Assembly (NCBI GenBank): GCA_027024625.1
Contig: JALVRY010000330.1
Location: 3,729 to 11,799 of the forward strand
Source: Thiotrichaceae bacterium
Lineage (GTDB): Bacteria; Pseudomonadota; Gammaproteobacteria; Thiotrichales; Thiotrichaceae
Length of the DNA: 8,071 bases
Reading direction: 5' to 3'
Shown here one piece after another: positions 7,282 to 8,071 of the stretch. Each line of letters opens with the position of its first letter. The stretch's first letter is position 1. The position numbers and the translations under genes are program-made. The notes below the pieces were generated by a model. That model made no database searches, had not been told where the DNA came from, and worked only from the letters and a program-made list of their open reading frames with translations.

Positions 7282-7432
7282 GTAGGAGTGCACACACATT
7301 TAACAATTTACTGGTCTATTTTCCGCTATTCAAGCCATTCTCTCAGTCGCGTAGTGCGGCTATGCTTCTTCGATAATGAATATCAAAAAATATCCTTCGC
7401 AAATTTTGTTAAATTAATTATACATTCCTACT
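7281..7432. mobile_element. MITE-like palindromic element with terminal inverted repeats and flanking TA
   Basis: The left end AGTAGGAGTG (7281-7290) and the right end CATTCCTACT (7423-7432) are inverted repeats, nine of ten bases matching. Both are flanked by TA (7279-7280 and 7433-7434), as for target duplication by IS630/Tc1-mariner-type transposases. Pairing continues inward: ATTTAACAA (7298-7306) with TTGTTAAAT (7406-7414), then 7317-7332 with 7377-7392 (13 of 16), then an apical stem GCGTAG/CTATGC (7349-7354/7360-7365) around TGCGG. The whole 152 bp can thus fold into one long imperfect hairpin. It has no credible coding capacity. Its first base completes the TAA stop of the macroglobulin-like gene. 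The identity as a transposable element is inference from the ends, since only one copy is visible here. Confidence 0.7.
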
Positions 7433-7515
7433 TAGAGCTAAACTTTGATTTCACTATTTACCAAGTTAAGTGAATGGTGTAGTGTAAAATATATTAAAGA
7501 ACAGTATGTTATAGC

Positions 7516-8071
7516 TTATATTGCATAAAACACATTGGATGGAACGCCTTTCAGATAGGTATTGCGTCGGATAACCTTGCCTAAGGTGACACTTTCAATT
7601 TTATCCTGATAACCTTGCAATATAGGGTCGTTTTCATACCAAAAACGATCACCATCCCGCATTCGCTCAAACTGATCCTTGAGTACATAAAATATTAGTT
7701 CACCAACCTGTGCTCCATTAAGATGATCTTCGGCCAACCCACCAATCCACGGATCAATGGAATCGACGTTATCATATAGGGCTTTAAGCTTTTTCTGTAT
7801 GCTGGTATCGGAGCTAATTGCAGAGAAACAGGTTACACGTTTTAAGCCAAATGCTTCTCGAGCACTGTTGTAATCAGAAAGTCCGTGATCACGCCCGCGT
7901 TGAATATTGATTGAGGCTAAATCAAGAAAAGGCTGAAATCTTGGGTTTGGAGGAGAGAATAAAAAATTACGTAATTCATCTGTGATTTGTAAATCAACCT
8001 CTTGCATACATTGTAGATAACGGCCTTGCAATAGCGGCTCAATCCCATTTTCTTTGATAATATTCGGATTA
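7516..8071 (-). CDS. Animal-type heme peroxidase (peroxidase-cyclooxygenase superfamily), C-terminal part (5' end outside window)
   Basis: The minus-strand frame is open to the window edge, giving about 185 C-terminal residues that end at TAA 7518-7516. They match the An_peroxidase family, the myeloperoxidase relatives that use H2O2 to oxidise halides or organic substrates. DLASINIQRGRDHGLSDYN carries the asparagine that in myeloperoxidase hydrogen-bonds the proximal histidine, together with the family's RGRDHG signature. DPWIGGLAEDHLNGAQVGEL, KDQFERMRDGDRFWYEND and the closing VIRRNT are equally typical. The distal histidine, catalytic arginine and proximal histidine would lie upstream and cannot be checked. 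Near the edge, ENGIEPLLQGRYLQCMQEVD continues the family pattern, so the TTG at 8031 is an internal codon and not the start. Whether the protein is secreted cannot be seen. It converges on the macroglobulin-like gene, with the palindromic element and about 80 bp of AT-rich, featureless sequence between them. Confidence 0.92.
   Translation of the reverse strand, partial: NPNIIKENGIEPLLQGRYLQCMQEVDLQITDELRNFLFSPPNPRFQPFLDLASINIQRGRDHGLSDYNSAREAFGLKRVTCFSAISSDTSIQKKLKALYDNVDSIDPWIGGLAEDHLNGAQVGELIFYVLKDQFERMRDGDRFWYENDPILQGYQDKIESVTLGKVIRRNTYLKGVPSNVFYAI

Noticed and set aside
7288..7473. 61-codon plus-strand reading frame after the macroglobulin-like gene
   Set aside because: It lies mostly inside the palindromic element, begins with a non-ATG codon without a ribosome site, and has no recognisable protein character.
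7282..7515. A frameshifted continuation of the macroglobulin-like gene into a thioester domain
   Set aside because: No frame in this stretch carries macroglobulin or thioester-domain motifs. The sequence is the palindromic element plus about 80 AT-rich bases, followed by an opposite-strand gene.
7516..8031. A complete small peroxidase starting at TTG 8031
   Set aside because: The frame stays open to the window edge and the extra residues continue the peroxidase family pattern, so the gene is cut by the window, not short.

Overview
The window reads as chromosomal DNA of an AT-rich gammaproteobacterium. MlaA, Mpl, UbiX and MscL all look like gammaproteobacterial orthologues, and the mpl-ubiX adjacency is familiar from Pseudomonas-like genomes. 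I cannot name the genus. No tRNA, rRNA, CRISPR array, phage gene or transposase gene is visible. Two genes run off the window edges: an EAL-domain gene on the left and a heme peroxidase gene on the right.

Layout. Positions 1-549 hold the C-terminal part of a cyclic-di-GMP phosphodiesterase (EAL domain). Positions 621-3365 hold three tightly packed plus-strand genes, probably one operon: the outer-membrane lipoprotein mlaA (lipid asymmetry), mpl (murein peptide recycling) and ubiX (prenyl-FMN cofactor for ubiquinone synthesis). A separate promoter, with a perfect 10-bp inverted repeat lying across it, precedes a thioredoxin-family gene (3508-3888). That gene converges on mscL (minus strand, 3987-4376) across a 98-bp gap holding three successive hairpins.

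Divergently from mscL runs a 911-residue secreted protein (4546-7281). It resembles the N-terminal macroglobulin-domain half of bacterial alpha-2-macroglobulins. It contains no cysteine, so it has no thioester, and the C-terminal thioester half is missing from the locus. Its stop codon is formed at the left edge of a 152-bp palindromic element (7281-7432) with terminal inverted repeats and flanking TA dinucleotides, which looks like a MITE. Beyond it, on the minus strand, is the C-terminal part of an animal-type (myeloperoxidase-like) heme peroxidase.

How the genes fit together. The left half is mostly envelope and quinone housekeeping plus second-messenger signalling. The right half is accessory in character: an incomplete macroglobulin and an animal-type peroxidase, convergent on each other and separated by the palindromic repeat. 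The most unusual points are the thioester-less half-macroglobulin, the MITE-like insertion into a stop codon that leaves the reading frame's end unchanged, and the operator-like palindrome over the thioredoxin-gene promoter.
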